Shown: positions 8,491 through 18,282 of the stretch, one piece after another
Numbering within the stretch: position 1 is the first letter of the stretch
Layout of the letters: every line of letters starts with the position of its first letter
Source: Stenotrophomonas sp. Marseille-Q4652
Lineage (GTDB): Bacteria; Pseudomonadota; Gammaproteobacteria; Xanthomonadales; Xanthomonadaceae
DNA: 64,000 nucleotides
Assembly: GCF_916618915.1 (NCBI RefSeq)
Contig: NZ_CAKAKE010000001.1
Span: forward strand, 1,674,001-1,738,000
Direction: 5' to 3'
Notes under the pieces: model-generated
Seen by the model: only the letters and a program-made list of their open reading frames with translations
Database searches by the model: none
What the model was told of the DNA's origin: nothing
Program-made: the position numbers and the translations under genes

Positions 8491-10797
8491 ATGTCCCACA
8501 TCAAGACCCGCAAGTACGCCCCCCGCGTCCCCATGCTCGCCACCGCCACGCTGGCCGCCGGCTTCTCGCCGCTGGGCGCGCTCGCCGCCGAGGTCGACTC
8601 CGCCAGCGCCAGTGCCAGCGCCACCGCCATGGGCGATGCCACCGAGCTGGACAAGGTCGAGGTGCGGGGCAGCTGGTTTGCACCGTCCTCGCAGAAATTC
8701 ACCGCGACGCTGCTGGACACCCCCAAGTCGGTGTCGGTGGTGGGGGAGCAGACGATCCAGGAAATCGGCGCGACCACCCTGGTCGATGCGCTACGCATGG
8801 TCCCGGGCATCACCTTCGGCGCCGGCGAAGGCGGCAACTCCACCGGCGACCGCCCGTTCCTGCGTGGCTTCGACGGCCAGAGCAACATGTTCGTCGATGG
8901 CCTGCGCGACGTCGGCAGCCAGACCCGCGAAGTATTCGCGCTGGAACAGCTGGAAGTGGTCAAGGGCCCGAGCTCGGCCTACGGCGGTCGTGACTCCGGC
9001 GGTGGCAGCATCAACCTGGTCAGCAAGACGCCCAAGCTCAAGGACGAAACCAGGATCAGCATGGGCGTGGGCACCGACAGCTATGCCCGCGGTACCGTTG
9101 ACGCCAACCATGTGCTCGGCGACGGCATCGCCGCACGGGTGAACCTGCTCAAGCACGACAGCGATATCGCCGGCCGCGACGAGGTCAACAACAGCCGCTG
9201 GGGCATCGCCCCGTCGATCGCCTTCGGCCTCAATGGCCCGCTCCAGCTCATCGCCAGCCACTACCACCTGGAGACCGACGACCTGCCCGATGCCGGCGGC
9301 TTCCCGTATGCCGATCCGGTGGCGAAAACCACCACTGGCCGCCCGCTGGTGCCGGACCGCAACAACTTCTACGGGCTGGTCGACCGTGACTTCCAGCGCA
9401 CCCGGGCCGACATCTCCACGCTCGACGCCAGCTATGACCTGGGTGGCCACAAGCTGCGCAATGTCGCCCGCCTCGGCAACACCAGCAACGACTACCTGTG
9501 GACCCAGCCGGACGACAGCAAGAACAACCCCAACCTCTACGGCACCCTGTGGCGCCGTACCAACAGCCGCGCCATCGATACGAAGACCTTCGCCGACCAG
9601 CTGAGCCTGACCGGCGCCTTCCAGACCGGCGCGCTCCGCCACAGCTACAGCGCTGGCGTTGAGTACAGCGAGGAGAAGAGCAGCAAGGGCAGCTACGTGC
9701 TCGGCGGGGGCGGCACCAACAATCCGCTGACTGGCAACCAGGCCTGCGCGACCACCGGCGCGGCCACCGGCTACAACTGCACCGATTTCGCCAACCCGAA
9801 CCCGCACGACCCGTGGGCGGCCACCCATCCGGTGACCCGTAGCGACAAGGCGCTGGATATCGAGCAGACCACCGTCACCAAATCGGTCTATGCCTTCGAC
9901 ACCATTGAGCTGAGCGAGCGCTGGCTGCTCAACCTCGGCCTGCGCTGGGACGACTTCGATACCGAGCAGGTCACCCCGGTGGCCGGCGCCGCGCCGACGG
10001 TGATCGGCAATGCCGACACCTTCCTCAACTACCAGGCGGGTGTGGTGTTCAAGCCCACCGCCAATGGCAGCGTGTACCTGTCCTGGGGCACCTCCTCCAC
10101 GCCGCCCGGCATGGACAGCGGCGAAGGCAACGACGCCATCAGCGCGGCCAACGCCGAGCTCGAGCCGCAGCAGACCCGCAACCTGGAACTGGGCACGAAG
10201 TGGGACCTGCTGGCCGGCCGCATGAACCTGACCGCCGCCATCTTCCACACCGAGATGGACAACGCCCGCGTCACCATCGACAACGGCACCACCCGCAATG
10301 CCGGCCGGAAGGTGATCGAAGGCGTCGAGCTGGGTATCAACGGCCAGCTGACCCGCAACTGGAACGTCTCGGCCGGCTACACGTACATGCAGTCCGAGCT
10401 CAAGGACAACGGCTACGTCTGTTCGATCTCCAGCCGCACCGGCTGCCCGGCCCCGGGCGTGTGGGTGGTCTCGCCGAACAACGGCAACGAATTCCCCAAT
10501 ACCCCGAAGCATGCGGCCACGGTGTGGAGCACCTACCGCTTCCCGTTCGGCCTGGTCGTCGGCGGCGGCGCCAGCTACGTCGACAGGCAGTACGGCGATG
10601 CGGCCAACAGCAAGTGGATCCCGGCCTACACCCGCTGGGATGCGATGGCCAGCTACGCGGTGCAGGACAACATCAGCGTGCAGCTCAACGTGCAGAACCT
10701 GACCGATCGGGTCTACTTCACCAAGGCCTACTCCTCGCACTACGCGACCATCGCCCCGGGCCGCTCGGCCACGCTGTCGTTGAACGTGGCGTTCTGA
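8491..10797 (+). CDS. fiu: TonB-dependent catecholate siderophore receptor, Fiu type
   Basis: A 768-residue outer-membrane receptor. The start ATG 8491 begins a signal peptide that ends near residue 36 (GALAAE). The plug domain follows (LDKVEVRG through LVDALRMVPGITFGAGEGGN and VVKGPSSAYGGRDSGGGSINLVSKTPK), then the 22-strand barrel ending in the aromatic ATLSLNVAF. The GRDSGGGSINL form of the plug and the downstream PiuC gene point to the Fiu/PiuA class, which takes up ferric catecholates and monomeric dihydroxybenzoyl compounds. A Fur box lies upstream. Confidence 0.9.
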   Translation: MSHIKTRKYAPRVPMLATATLAAGFSPLGALAAEVDSASASASATAMGDATELDKVEVRGSWFAPSSQKFTATLLDTPKSVSVVGEQTIQEIGATTLVDALRMVPGITFGAGEGGNSTGDRPFLRGFDGQSNMFVDGLRDVGSQTREVFALEQLEVVKGPSSAYGGRDSGGGSINLVSKTPKLKDETRISMGVGTDSYARGTVDANHVLGDGIAARVNLLKHDSDIAGRDEVNNSRWGIAPSIAFGLNGPLQLIASHYHLETDDLPDAGGFPYADPVAKTTTGRPLVPDRNNFYGLVDRDFQRTRADISTLDASYDLGGHKLRNVARLGNTSNDYLWTQPDDSKNNPNLYGTLWRRTNSRAIDTKTFADQLSLTGAFQTGALRHSYSAGVEYSEEKSSKGSYVLGGGGTNNPLTGNQACATTGAATGYNCTDFANPNPHDPWAATHPVTRSDKALDIEQTTVTKSVYAFDTIELSERWLLNLGLRWDDFDTEQVTPVAGAAPTVIGNADTFLNYQAGVVFKPTANGSVYLSWGTSSTPPGMDSGEGNDAISAANAELEPQQTRNLELGTKWDLLAGRMNLTAAIFHTEMDNARVTIDNGTTRNAGRKVIEGVELGINGQLTRNWNVSAGYTYMQSELKDNGYVCSISSRTGCPAPGVWVVSPNNGNEFPNTPKHAATVWSTYRFPFGLVVGGGASYVDRQYGDAANSKWIPAYTRWDAMASYAVQDNISVQLNVQNLTDRVYFTKAYSSHYATIAPGRSATLSLNVAF

Positions 10798-10841
10798 GCC
10801 TTCGGCGGCGGAGACCCGATGGCTCCGCCGCATTCCCAGCC

Positions 10842-11561
10842 ATGCCCACTTCTGCCCGCTTCGATCCACAGGCACTGTCCCGGCAACTGCGCGACGACCC
10901 GCAGGCCGCGTTCGCCACCGCAAACGCCGCAGCGCAGGCCGGCGATGCCAACGCGCAGCTGCTGCTGGCGCAGCTGTACATGGAAGGCGCCGGCACCGGC
11001 CGCGATGAGCCTGCAGCGCTGCTCTGGTATGAGACCGCAGCCAACAACGGCCATCCGCTGGCAATGAACCAGCTCGGCCGCTGCCACGAACTTGGCCGCG
11101 GCTGCACCGTGGATTTCGCCTTGGCCGCGGTCTGGTACCGGCGCGCGGCCGAGGCCGGGCTGGACTGGGGCATGTACAACTTCGCCAACCTGCTGGCGAC
11201 CGGTCGCGGCGTCGCGCAGGACCTGCCCCGCGCGCTGGCCTTGTACACGCAGGCCGCGCACAGGGGCCACGCCAAGTCGATGAACCTGCTGGCACGGCAC
11301 CTGGAGGAAGGGCTGGAAACCCAAGCCGACCCCGATGGCGCCCTGGCCTGGTACCGGCGTTCGGCCGAAGCCGGCGACTTCCGCGGCCAGGCCAACTACG
11401 CTTCGATCCTGGTCCAGGGCGGACAGATGGACGAGGCCGTGCACTGGCTGCGCCTGGCACTGGAGCATGGCAGCCCGGCCTTTCTGGCGCAGATCGTGCC
11501 GCAGCTGGCCGCCTCTCCCCATCCCCGGATCCGCGCGCTGGTCGCGCAGGCCCAAGACTGA
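10842..11561 (+). CDS. Sel1-repeat protein
   Basis: A 239-residue protein made of about five Sel1-like (TPR-related) repeats, for example AALLWYETAANNGHPLAMNQLG, with spaced Ala/Gly positions typical of SLR proteins. No signal peptide is seen, so it is probably a cytoplasmic protein-protein scaffold. It sits between the Fiu-like receptor and the PiuC dioxygenase, a conserved trio in many proteobacteria, though the role of the Sel1 member is unknown. A stem CGGCGGAG/CTCCGCCG (10806-10830) precedes it and may reduce read-through from the receptor gene. Confidence 0.85.
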   Translation: MPTSARFDPQALSRQLRDDPQAAFATANAAAQAGDANAQLLLAQLYMEGAGTGRDEPAALLWYETAANNGHPLAMNQLGRCHELGRGCTVDFALAAVWYRRAAEAGLDWGMYNFANLLATGRGVAQDLPRALALYTQAAHRGHAKSMNLLARHLEEGLETQADPDGALAWYRRSAEAGDFRGQANYASILVQGGQMDEAVHWLRLALEHGSPAFLAQIVPQLAASPHPRIRALVAQAQD

Positions 11562-11570
11562 GGTCGTCCC

Positions 11571-12248
11571 ATGCTGCTGCACATCCCCAACGTGCTTTCC
11601 CCCGAACAGGTCGCAGAGTTCCGTCGCAGGCTCGAGAGCGCCAGCTGGACCGACGGGCGCGAGACCGTGGGCCACCTCGGTACCCACGCCAAGCGCAATG
11701 AACAACTGCCGGAGAGTTCGCCGCTGCGCCGCGAGCTGGGCGAGACGGTGCTGCTGGCGCTGGCCAGCAACCCGCTGTTCTTCAGCGCCGCGCTGCCGCT
11801 GAAGTACCTGCCGCCGCGCTTCAACCGCTACACCGGCGGCGGCACCTACGGTTTCCACGTCGATGGCGCGGTGATGAACCTCGCCCAGGGCGAACAGCTG
11901 CGCTCCGACCTGTCCTGCACGCTGTTCCTGTGCGGACCGGAGGAGTACGAAGGCGGCGAACTGGTCATTGCCGACACCTACGGCGAGCACGAGGTGAAGC
12001 TGCCTGCGGGGGACCTGATCCTCTACCCGTCCAGCAGCCTGCATCAGGTCCGGCCGGTGACGCGCGGCGCCCGCCTGGCCTCGTTTTTCTGGGTGCAGAG
12101 CATGGTCCGCGACGACGGCCAGCGCCGCATGCTGTGGGAACTGGACACCGCCATTGGCCGCCTGCGCCAGACCGGCGCCGACGACGGTGCGGTACTGCAG
12201 CTGACCGGCCTGTACCACAACCTGCTGCGGCAGTGGGCCGACACCTGA
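11571..12248 (+). CDS. piuC: Fe2+/2-oxoglutarate-dependent PKHD-type dioxygenase
   Basis: A 225-residue PiuC/YbiX-family hydroxylase. The iron ligands H96 and D98 lie in FHVDGAV and the distal H158 in [14 protein letters not shown], with R168 positioned for 2-oxoglutarate. The protein is cytosolic by sequence. The family is regularly Fur-controlled and adjacent to Fiu/PiuA receptors; its substrate is not settled. It follows the Sel1 gene by 9 bp, so the three genes are an operon, ended by a good terminator. Confidence 0.92.
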   Translation: MLLHIPNVLSPEQVAEFRRRLESASWTDGRETVGHLGTHAKRNEQLPESSPLRRELGETVLLALASNPLFFSAALPLKYLPPRFNRYTGGGTYGFHVDGAVMNLAQGEQLRSDLSCTLFLCGPEEYEGGELVIADTYGEHEVKLPAGDLILYPSSSLHQVRPVTRGARLASFFWVQSMVRDDGQRRMLWELDTAIGRLRQTGADDGAVLQLTGLYHNLLRQWADT

Positions 12249-12272
12249 GCAAACCACCATTCCTCATGCCCC

Positions 12273-12302
12273 GGGGCCTCCTGCACTGCAGGGGCCTTTT
12301 TT
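12273..12302 (+). terminator. Intrinsic terminator after piuC
   Basis: An imperfect stem GGGGCCTCCTGCA paired with TGCAGGGGCC is followed by six T residues (12297-12302). It lies about 25 bp after the piuC stop. Confidence 0.85.
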
Positions 12303-12355
12303 ATTGGCGGCCGCCGCTGCCGCAAGGTAAAAACGGCCGCCTTGATGCAAATCAA

Positions 12356-12384
12356 TTGCTGTTGCGACTGATTCTCACTAAGAT
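12356..12384 (+). promoter_or_regulatory. Fur box inside the promoter of the CirA/FepA-like receptor
   Basis: TTGCTG (12356-12361), a 17-bp spacer and TAAGAT (12379-12384) form a sigma70-like promoter. TTGCGACTGATTCTCACTA (12362-12380), a Fur-box-like sequence, fills the spacer. The receptor start is at 12497. Confidence 0.65.
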
Positions 12385-12496
12385 GCGAGCCCTTGTCGGG
12401 AGATGAATGCGGTCACGACCGCCCGCTCCCGTATCGCTTGCCTGGATGGTCAGCCGTCGCCCACCTCCAGCTCCAACTGCTGGGACCCCAATCTCG

Positions 12497-14965
12497 ATGA
12501 CTGCTCGCTCCCCTAACTTTCCCGCCCATACCGCGCTGGGCCTGGCCCTGGCCTGCGTGCTGGCCGTACCGCTGCCGGCCCTGGCCGCGCCCGAAATCGA
12601 CACCCAGACCCTGGACAAGGTGGTGGTGACTGCCTCGGGCTTCGAACAGAAGCTCACCGATGCGCCGGCCTCGATCTCGGTCATCACCGCCGAGGAACTG
12701 GTCTCCCGCCCCTACATCACCCTGCTCGACGCCGTCCGCCAGCTCGAGGGCGTGGACATCGGCGAGACCCGTGACAAGACCGGCCAGGGGACGATCTCCA
12801 TGCGCGGCATGGGCAGCGACTACACCCTGATCCTGATCAACGGCCGCCGCCAGAACAACCACGGCGACATCTATCCGAACAGCTTCGGCGGCAACCAGTT
12901 CAACCACATCCCGCCGCTGGACGCGATCGAGCGCATCGAGGTCATCCGTGGCCCGATGTCCACGCTGTACGGCGCCGATGCAATGGGCGGCGTGATCAAC
13001 GTGATCACCAAGCGCGAACTGGACAGCTGGTCCGGCTCGCTGACGGCCGGCCGCACCTTCGAGACCAACAGCGACTACGGGGACGACAGCACCGTCGATG
13101 CCTTCGTCACCGGCCCGCTGGTGCCCGGCAGGCTCAACCTCAGCGCCCGCGCCAGCCGCTACCAGCGTGATGCCTCCAATCCCACCTACGGCGATGTCAT
13201 CGATCCGGCCGGGGAAACCCATAGCCGTGCACTGGGCTTTGGCGGCGGTGGCAAGACCGTGGACAACACCAACAGGTCCGCCGGCCTGACCCTGGCCTGG
13301 TACCTGTCCGACAGGCAGACGCTGACCGTCGACGTGGACACCTCGCGCCAGCAGTACGACAACGCGATCAGGATCAACGATGCGGGCGTGGAGGAATACC
13401 CCGTCGGCACCGTCGACAACTACGGCGCGATGCTGCGCGTGGGCAACAACGGCCGCATCGAGCCGCGCGCCGGTTATGCGCCGCAGCAGGAATTCAGCCG
13501 CGACAACTGGTCGATCAGCCACGAAGGCGTCTGGAGCTTCGGCAACTCGCTGGTGACCCTGTCGCGCGTGGAGACCGACAACAGCGGCCGTACCCTCCCC
13601 TACACCGTGACCGAGCGCCAAGGGCTGCAGCAGCTGTGGAATACGGCCTGCGCCAACCTTGGCGGCAGCATCAATGCCGGCTACTGCGCACCGTCGGCGG
13701 CAATGGGCTATCGCAACGCCAATGCCTGGAACAACCTGTCCGAGGCGCAGAAGCTGGCGGTGATGCAGGCCAACCTGTCGGCTGACCAGTTCACCGCATT
13801 GCAGGGTTACCTGCCGCGCCCGCAGCGCACCCTGGAAAGCAGCCAGTACACGCTGGATGCAAAGCTCGACATCCCGTTCCAGGCCGCCGGCGAGCACACC
13901 GCCGTGGTCGGCGCCCAGATCATCCGCGGCGAGCTGGTCGATGGTGTGTTCGGCATGGAAACCAGCCACCCGGGCGGCAAGCAGGAACACAACATGTTCT
14001 CCGTATTCGCCGAGGACACGTGGAAGATCAGCGCCCCGTTCGCGCTGACCGGCGGCCTTCGCTACGACAACCACCAGGTTTTCGGTGGCCACGTCAGCCC
14101 GCGCCTGTACGGCGTCTACACCCTCGGTGACCGCTGGACGCTGAAGGGTGGCGCCAGCACCGGCTTCAAGACCCCCAAGACCACCCAGCTGTACGACGGC
14201 GTGGTCGGCTTCGGCGGCCAGGGCACCAGCCCGCAGTTCGGCAATCCGGACCTGCAGCCGGAAACCAGCACCTCCTTCGAGCTGGCCGTGTACTGGCATC
14301 ACGCCGACGGTCACAGCTTCGATGCCACCGCGTTCCGCAACGTGTTCGATGACAAGATCAGCTCCCAGCCCTGCGGTGCCGGCCTGCTGGTCGAGTGCGC
14401 CGCGCCGGGCGACTACGCGCAGATCGGTTACGGCCCTTCAGCCACGCGCATGGTCAACATCGACAAGGTGGTGACCCAGGGCGTGGAGCTGGCCGGGCAC
14501 TGGCAGTTCACCCCGTCCTTCAGCCTGCGCGGCAACTACACGTACACCGATTCGGAGCAGCGCAGCGGCGCGGAAAAGGGCCTGCCGCTGGGCGACGTCG
14601 CCCGCCACATGGCCAACGCCACCGCCAGCTGGCAGCTCAGCGAGGCGGTCAACCTGTTCCTGACCAGCGAGACCCGTTCCAGGCGCTTCGAGGGCGTGTC
14701 GGCGATCAGCGGGCAGCCGCAGTACTACCGCGACTACACCGTGTTGCACCTGGGCGGCTCGTGGGCGATCAACCGGTTCGTCACCCTCAACGCGCGCATC
14801 AACAACCTGCTCGACCGCGACTTCACCACCTACTCGGCCGAGTTCAACGACCTCGATGGCGACGGCGTGTACGAGGACGACACCGACGAAGTGATCTACC
14901 GCGACCACTTCAACAACAAGGACAAGGCGCGCAGCCTCTGGATGAGCGTCAACGTGCGCTTCTGA
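12497..14965 (+). CDS. TonB-dependent receptor, CirA/FepA-like ferric siderophore receptor
   Basis: An 822-residue outer-membrane receptor. The start ATG 12497 gives a signal peptide ending near ALAAPEI (about residue 31). The plug holds KVVVTASGFEQ, LLDAVRQLEGVDIGE, SMRGMGSDYTLILINGRRQ and IRGPMSTLYGADAMGGVINVITK. The barrel ends in SLWMSVNVRF. Near residues 785-790 a late loop contains DLDGDG followed by acidic residues, a Ca2+-loop-like motif. The plug resembles colicin I and enterobactin receptors. Iron uptake is supported by the upstream Fur box. Confidence 0.88.
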   Translation: MTARSPNFPAHTALGLALACVLAVPLPALAAPEIDTQTLDKVVVTASGFEQKLTDAPASISVITAEELVSRPYITLLDAVRQLEGVDIGETRDKTGQGTISMRGMGSDYTLILINGRRQNNHGDIYPNSFGGNQFNHIPPLDAIERIEVIRGPMSTLYGADAMGGVINVITKRELDSWSGSLTAGRTFETNSDYGDDSTVDAFVTGPLVPGRLNLSARASRYQRDASNPTYGDVIDPAGETHSRALGFGGGGKTVDNTNRSAGLTLAWYLSDRQTLTVDVDTSRQQYDNAIRINDAGVEEYPVGTVDNYGAMLRVGNNGRIEPRAGYAPQQEFSRDNWSISHEGVWSFGNSLVTLSRVETDNSGRTLPYTVTERQGLQQLWNTACANLGGSINAGYCAPSAAMGYRNANAWNNLSEAQKLAVMQANLSADQFTALQGYLPRPQRTLESSQYTLDAKLDIPFQAAGEHTAVVGAQIIRGELVDGVFGMETSHPGGKQEHNMFSVFAEDTWKISAPFALTGGLRYDNHQVFGGHVSPRLYGVYTLGDRWTLKGGASTGFKTPKTTQLYDGVVGFGGQGTSPQFGNPDLQPETSTSFELAVYWHHADGHSFDATAFRNVFDDKISSQPCGAGLLVECAAPGDYAQIGYGPSATRMVNIDKVVTQGVELAGHWQFTPSFSLRGNYTYTDSEQRSGAEKGLPLGDVARHMANATASWQLSEAVNLFLTSETRSRRFEGVSAISGQPQYYRDYTVLHLGGSWAINRFVTLNARINNLLDRDFTTYSAEFNDLDGDGVYEDDTDEVIYRDHFNNKDKARSLWMSVNVRF

Positions 14966-14985
14966 TCCAACCGTGCATGAACCGG

Positions 14986-15009
14986 GGGCCCGCCGGCTGT
15001 CGCGGGCCC
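14986..15009 (+). terminator. Possible terminator hairpin after the CirA/FepA-like receptor
   Basis: GGGCCCGC and GCGGGCCC form a perfect 8-bp stem with an 8-base loop, 20 bp after the stop codon. No T-run follows. Confidence 0.4.
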
Positions 15010-15076
15010 TGGCGCGGCCTGCGGCGGTGCGGCCGGGCGCAGTGTAGAGTGCCGCCACCTTTCCGCCGTGCCGACG

Positions 15077-16159
15077 ATGAGCCGACCCGTCTTCCACTCC
15101 ATCCAGGTGCTGCGCGGCCTGGCCGCCCTGCTGGTGGTGCTGTTCCACCTGCGCATCGTCGAGGGCAAGTACGGTCAGGGGCCACTGCTGCTGGGTACAC
15201 CTGTGGGCTATGCCTACAACGGCGTGGACCTGTTTTTCGTTCTCTCGGGCTTCGTGATGACCACCATCGCCGCCGGGAGCTACGGCTCCCCGCGCGAAGC
15301 CGGGCGCTTCCTGCTGCGCCGTGGCTGGCGGATCCTGCCGCTGTACTGGCTCTACACCACCGTGGTGCTGGTGCTGACGCTGGTGGCACCGGGCATGGCC
15401 AACACTTCCTCTCACGAGCAGAGCGTCCTTGCCTCATACCTGCTGTGGCCGCAGGCCGAGCTGCCGCTGTTGACCGTGGGGTGGACGCTGACCCACGAGG
15501 CGTTCTTCTACCTGCTGATGGCCGTGGCCATCGCCTTCGCGCGTGCACGCCACCTGCCATGGCTGCTGGGCGGATGGGCCGTGGCCACCGTGCTCGCGCA
15601 TGCCTGGCCCCCGGCCAGCAGCACGCCCTGGGCGGCGGTGCTATCCAGCCCGCTGTCACTGGAATTCATCGCCGGCGCGTTCGTTGGCCTGTACTGGCGG
15701 CAACTTCCCGCGTGGCTGGCGCTGCCCGTCATGGCGCTGGGCCTGGCCATCTTCCTCGGCGCGATGGTGTGGTTCGCCGGTCCGCCGGCACAGGACGTAC
15801 CGGTGCTGCAGCGGGCGCTATGGTTCGGCCTGACCTCGAGCCTGCTCGTACTCGGTGCGGTGCGCTGGGAGCAGCAGGCCCGGCCACGGTTTCCACGGGT
15901 GCTCACGCTCATTGGCGACAGCTCGTTCTCGCTGTACCTGGGCCATGTGTTCGTGATCTCCGCCGCCGGTCGCCTGTGGCAGTACAGCGGCTGGAACAGT
16001 GCTCCGTGGCAGCACGCTGCCTTCGTGCTGGTTGCGGTCGTTGCCAGCGTGGTCGTGGGCTGGGTTTCGTGGCGGTTGCTGGAACTGCCATTGCAGCGCA
16101 TGGCCCGGCGTCGGGAGGCGGGCGAGGTAGCCGCGACTCCGACCGCCCGCGCCGGCTGA
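15077..16159 (+). CDS. Acyltransferase 3 family integral membrane protein
   Basis: A 360-residue protein of the OafA/YrhL acyltransferase 3 family, with about ten hydrophobic helices. The N-terminus [17 protein letters not shown] and the following [13 protein letters not shown] motif are diagnostic; the histidine of LFH and the [13 protein letters not shown] segment are the conserved functional parts. These enzymes O-acylate extracytoplasmic glycans such as LPS, peptidoglycan or exopolysaccharide; the target is unknown. Start ATG 15077 was preferred to an upstream GTG. It sits between iron genes without obvious functional link. Confidence 0.88.
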   Translation: MSRPVFHSIQVLRGLAALLVVLFHLRIVEGKYGQGPLLLGTPVGYAYNGVDLFFVLSGFVMTTIAAGSYGSPREAGRFLLRRGWRILPLYWLYTTVVLVLTLVAPGMANTSSHEQSVLASYLLWPQAELPLLTVGWTLTHEAFFYLLMAVAIAFARARHLPWLLGGWAVATVLAHAWPPASSTPWAAVLSSPLSLEFIAGAFVGLYWRQLPAWLALPVMALGLAIFLGAMVWFAGPPAQDVPVLQRALWFGLTSSLLVLGAVRWEQQARPRFPRVLTLIGDSSFSLYLGHVFVISAAGRLWQYSGWNSAPWQHAAFVLVAVVASVVVGWVSWRLLELPLQRMARRREAGEVAATPTARAG

Positions 16160-16194
16160 CCGCCAGCGCGCGGGTCGATACACAGCGACACAAA

Positions 16195-16223
16195 TTGCGA
16201 ATCATTCTCATTGGTGGTGTAAT
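16195..16223 (+). promoter_or_regulatory. Fur box on the promoter of the PepSY-ApbE redox cluster
   Basis: TTGCGAATCATTCTCATTG (16195-16213) is the best Fur-box match in the window. TTGCGA (16195-16200), 17 bp and TGTAAT (16218-16223) make a possible sigma70 promoter on top of it. The first gene begins at 16257. Confidence 0.75.
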
Positions 16224-16256
16224 CAGCGGCCCGCATACAGCTTCAAGCGAGTCCTC

Positions 16257-16904
16257 TTGGCACCCGCCCGTCCTCCTGCCGCCGCTGCCGTCCAGCAACA
16301 ACCCAGCCGGGGCTTCTGGCTGCGGACCCTGCACCAGTGGCACTGGATCAGTTCGGCGGTCTGCCTGGTCGGCATGCTGCTGTTCGCCATCACCGGCATC
16401 ACCCTCAACCACGCCTCGCGCATCGAGGCCAGCCCGCAGGTGGATACCCGCCAGCTGGAGATGCCTGGCGAGCTGCTTGAGGCCCTGGGCGGGCGCGAGG
16501 ACGGCAACGCGCCGCTGCCGCGCGAGACCGTGCGCTGGCTGGACCGCGAGCTCGAGGTCTCGATCGGCCGCCGCCCCGCCGAGTGGTCGGCCGACGAGAT
16601 CTACCTGTCGATGCCCGGCCCCGGCGCCGATGCCTGGCTGAGCATCGACCGCGGGACCGGCGCGGTGGAATACGAAAGCACCCGTCGCGGCTGGGTGTCC
16701 TACTTCAACGACCTGCACAAGGGACGCAACGCAGGACCGGCCTGGGGCTGGTTCCTGGACATCTTCGCCGTGGCCTGCCTGGTGTTCTGCATCACCGGCC
16801 TGTTCCTGCTGCACCTGCATGCGCGGCAGCGCCGCATGACCTGGCCGCTGGTCGGCCTGGGCCTGGTGGTGCCGCTGCTGATCGCCCTGCTCCTCATCCA
16901 CTGA
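16257..16904 (+). CDS. PepSY-associated membrane protein, putative electron-transfer subunit
   Basis: A 215-residue protein read from TTG 16257, the only acceptable start because no in-frame ATG or GTG lies between the Fur box and the first helix. After [14 protein letters not shown] comes a membrane helix (about 31-53, ending in TGITLNH), a periplasmic PepSY-like domain (about 60-155) and two further helices (about 163-182 and 194-213). The helix-border histidines (LHQWHW, LNH, FNDLHKG, LLHLH) could ligate haem as in PepSY_TM ferric reductases. It heads a Fur-box cluster. Confidence 0.82.
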   Translation: MAPARPPAAAAVQQQPSRGFWLRTLHQWHWISSAVCLVGMLLFAITGITLNHASRIEASPQVDTRQLEMPGELLEALGGREDGNAPLPRETVRWLDRELEVSIGRRPAEWSADEIYLSMPGPGADAWLSIDRGTGAVEYESTRRGWVSYFNDLHKGRNAGPAWGWFLDIFAVACLVFCITGLFLLHLHARQRRMTWPLVGLGLVVPLLIALLLIH

Positions 16905-16926
16905 ACCGCCTTCCCGGAGTCGCACG

Positions 16927-17448
16927 ATGCGCGTCACCCTCACCATCGCCCTCAGCGGCCTGCTGGCCGCCTCCCCGGCCTACGCGGCCACGCTCGACGT
17001 CAATGTCGAGATCCCCAAGCTCAGCGTGGCCGAGTACCACCGCCCGTACGTGGCGATCTGGATCGAAGGCGGCGATGGCAAGTCGGCCGCCGACCTGGCC
17101 GTGTGGTACCAGCAGACCGCCAACGCCGAGGGCCACGGCACCAAGTGGCTGCCCGACCTGCGCCAGTGGTGGCGCAAGAGCGGCCGCAACCTGCAGGTGC
17201 CGGTGGACGGCGTGACCGGCCCGACCCGCCCGGCCGGCAAGCACGCGCTGTCGTTCAGCGACAGGCAGCAGCCGCAACTGAAGAAGCTGCCCGCCGGCGA
17301 CTACACCCTGGTGGTGGAAGCCGTGCGCGAAGTCGGCGGCCGCGAGCTGCTCAAGATTCCTTTCAGCTGGCCGGCCAAGGCCGCCCAGAACGGCCGCGCG
17401 CAGGGTTCGACCGAACTCGGCGCGGTGTCCCTGGCCATCAAGCCCTGA
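16927..17448 (+). CDS. DUF2271 exported protein with an ApbE flavinylation-like motif
   Basis: A 173-residue exported protein with a signal peptide (about 1-20, SPAYA). The rest matches the DUF2271 type: YHRPYVAIWIEGGDGKSAADLAVWY and WLPDLRQWWRKSGR. Residues 94-100 read DGVTGPT, close to the D-G-x-T/S-G-A-T motif to which ApbE joins FMN, making T100 a candidate acceptor. An ApbE gene lies two genes downstream. It is probably a periplasmic flavin carrier. GGAG precedes the start. Flavinylation itself is inferred. Confidence 0.85.
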   Translation: MRVTLTIALSGLLAASPAYAATLDVNVEIPKLSVAEYHRPYVAIWIEGGDGKSAADLAVWYQQTANAEGHGTKWLPDLRQWWRKSGRNLQVPVDGVTGPTRPAGKHALSFSDRQQPQLKKLPAGDYTLVVEAVREVGGRELLKIPFSWPAKAAQNGRAQGSTELGAVSLAIKP

Positions 17449-17478
17449 TCCCCCTTGCCTGACCCTGGAGCATTCCCG

Positions 17479-18282
17479 ATGAAGCGTTCGCTTGTCCTGG
17501 CCGCCGCACTGGCCGCCGCCCTCCCGTTCGCCGCCAATGCGCACAAGGCCTGGCTGCTGCCGTCGCAGACCGTGATCGCCGGTAGCAATCCGTGGATCAC
17601 CGTCGATGGCGCCATCTCCAACGACCTGTTCTATTTCAATCACGTGCCGGCACGCCTGGAATCGGTGGTGATCACCGCCCCGGACGGCAGTAGCGTGCAG
17701 CCGCAGAACGGCGCCACCGGCAAGCTGCGCAGCGTGTTCGACATCGAACTCAAGCAGCAGGGCACCTACCGCATCGCCACCGTCAATGACGGCCTGTCGG
17801 CGACCTACGAGCTCAACGGCGAGCGCAAGCGCTGGCGCGGCACCGCCGCCACCCTCGGCGAGCTTCCGAAGGATGCGAAGAACCTGCAGGTGTCGCAGGC
17901 CGTCGGCCGCGTGGAGACCTTCGTCACCAACGGCAAGCCCAACGACACCGCGCTCAAGCCGACCAACCGCGGCATCGAGCTGGTCGCCGACGGCCACCCG
18001 AACGACCTGTTCGCCGGCGAGGAATCCACCTTCCGCGTGCTGGTGGACGGCAAGCCGGCCGCGGGCCTGGAGTTCGAGATCGTGCGCGGCGCCACCCGCT
18101 ATCGCAACGCGCAGGACGAGATCAAGGTTACCAGCGACGCCAACGGGCAGATCCGCGTGACCTGGCCGGAAGCCGGCATGTACTGGCTGGAAACCGGCAC
18201 CGAGGACGACAAGACCTCGGTGCCGCAGGCCAGGCAGCGTCGCCTCAGCTACGTGGCCACGCTGGAAGTGCTGCCGCAGTAA
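17479..18282 (+). CDS. DUF4198 exported protein
   Basis: A 267-residue periplasmic protein with a signal peptide to about residue 23 (FAANA) directly followed by [12 protein letters not shown], the N-terminal histidine-containing start typical of DUF4198. An N-terminal histidine after cleavage could bind metal. The C-terminal half ([36 protein letters not shown]) looks like an immunoglobulin-like fold. DUF4198 proteins occur near nickel, cobalt or iron transport genes; here the context is Fur-controlled. Its stop overlaps the apbE start (TAATG). Confidence 0.85.
   Translation: MKRSLVLAAALAAALPFAANAHKAWLLPSQTVIAGSNPWITVDGAISNDLFYFNHVPARLESVVITAPDGSSVQPQNGATGKLRSVFDIELKQQGTYRIATVNDGLSATYELNGERKRWRGTAATLGELPKDAKNLQVSQAVGRVETFVTNGKPNDTALKPTNRGIELVADGHPNDLFAGEESTFRVLVDGKPAAGLEFEIVRGATRYRNAQDEIKVTSDANGQIRVTWPEAGMYWLETGTEDDKTSVPQARQRRLSYVATLEVLPQ

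Noticed and set aside
8791..11460. Very long reverse-strand open frame opposite the Fiu receptor and Sel1 genes
   Set aside because: It is antisense to well-recognised genes, has low-complexity Arg/Ala/Gly/Val text, no family motif, and arises from GC-rich codon bias.
12413..14314. Long reverse-strand open frame opposite the CirA/FepA-like receptor
   Set aside because: Shadow of a receptor gene; no start context or recognisable domain.
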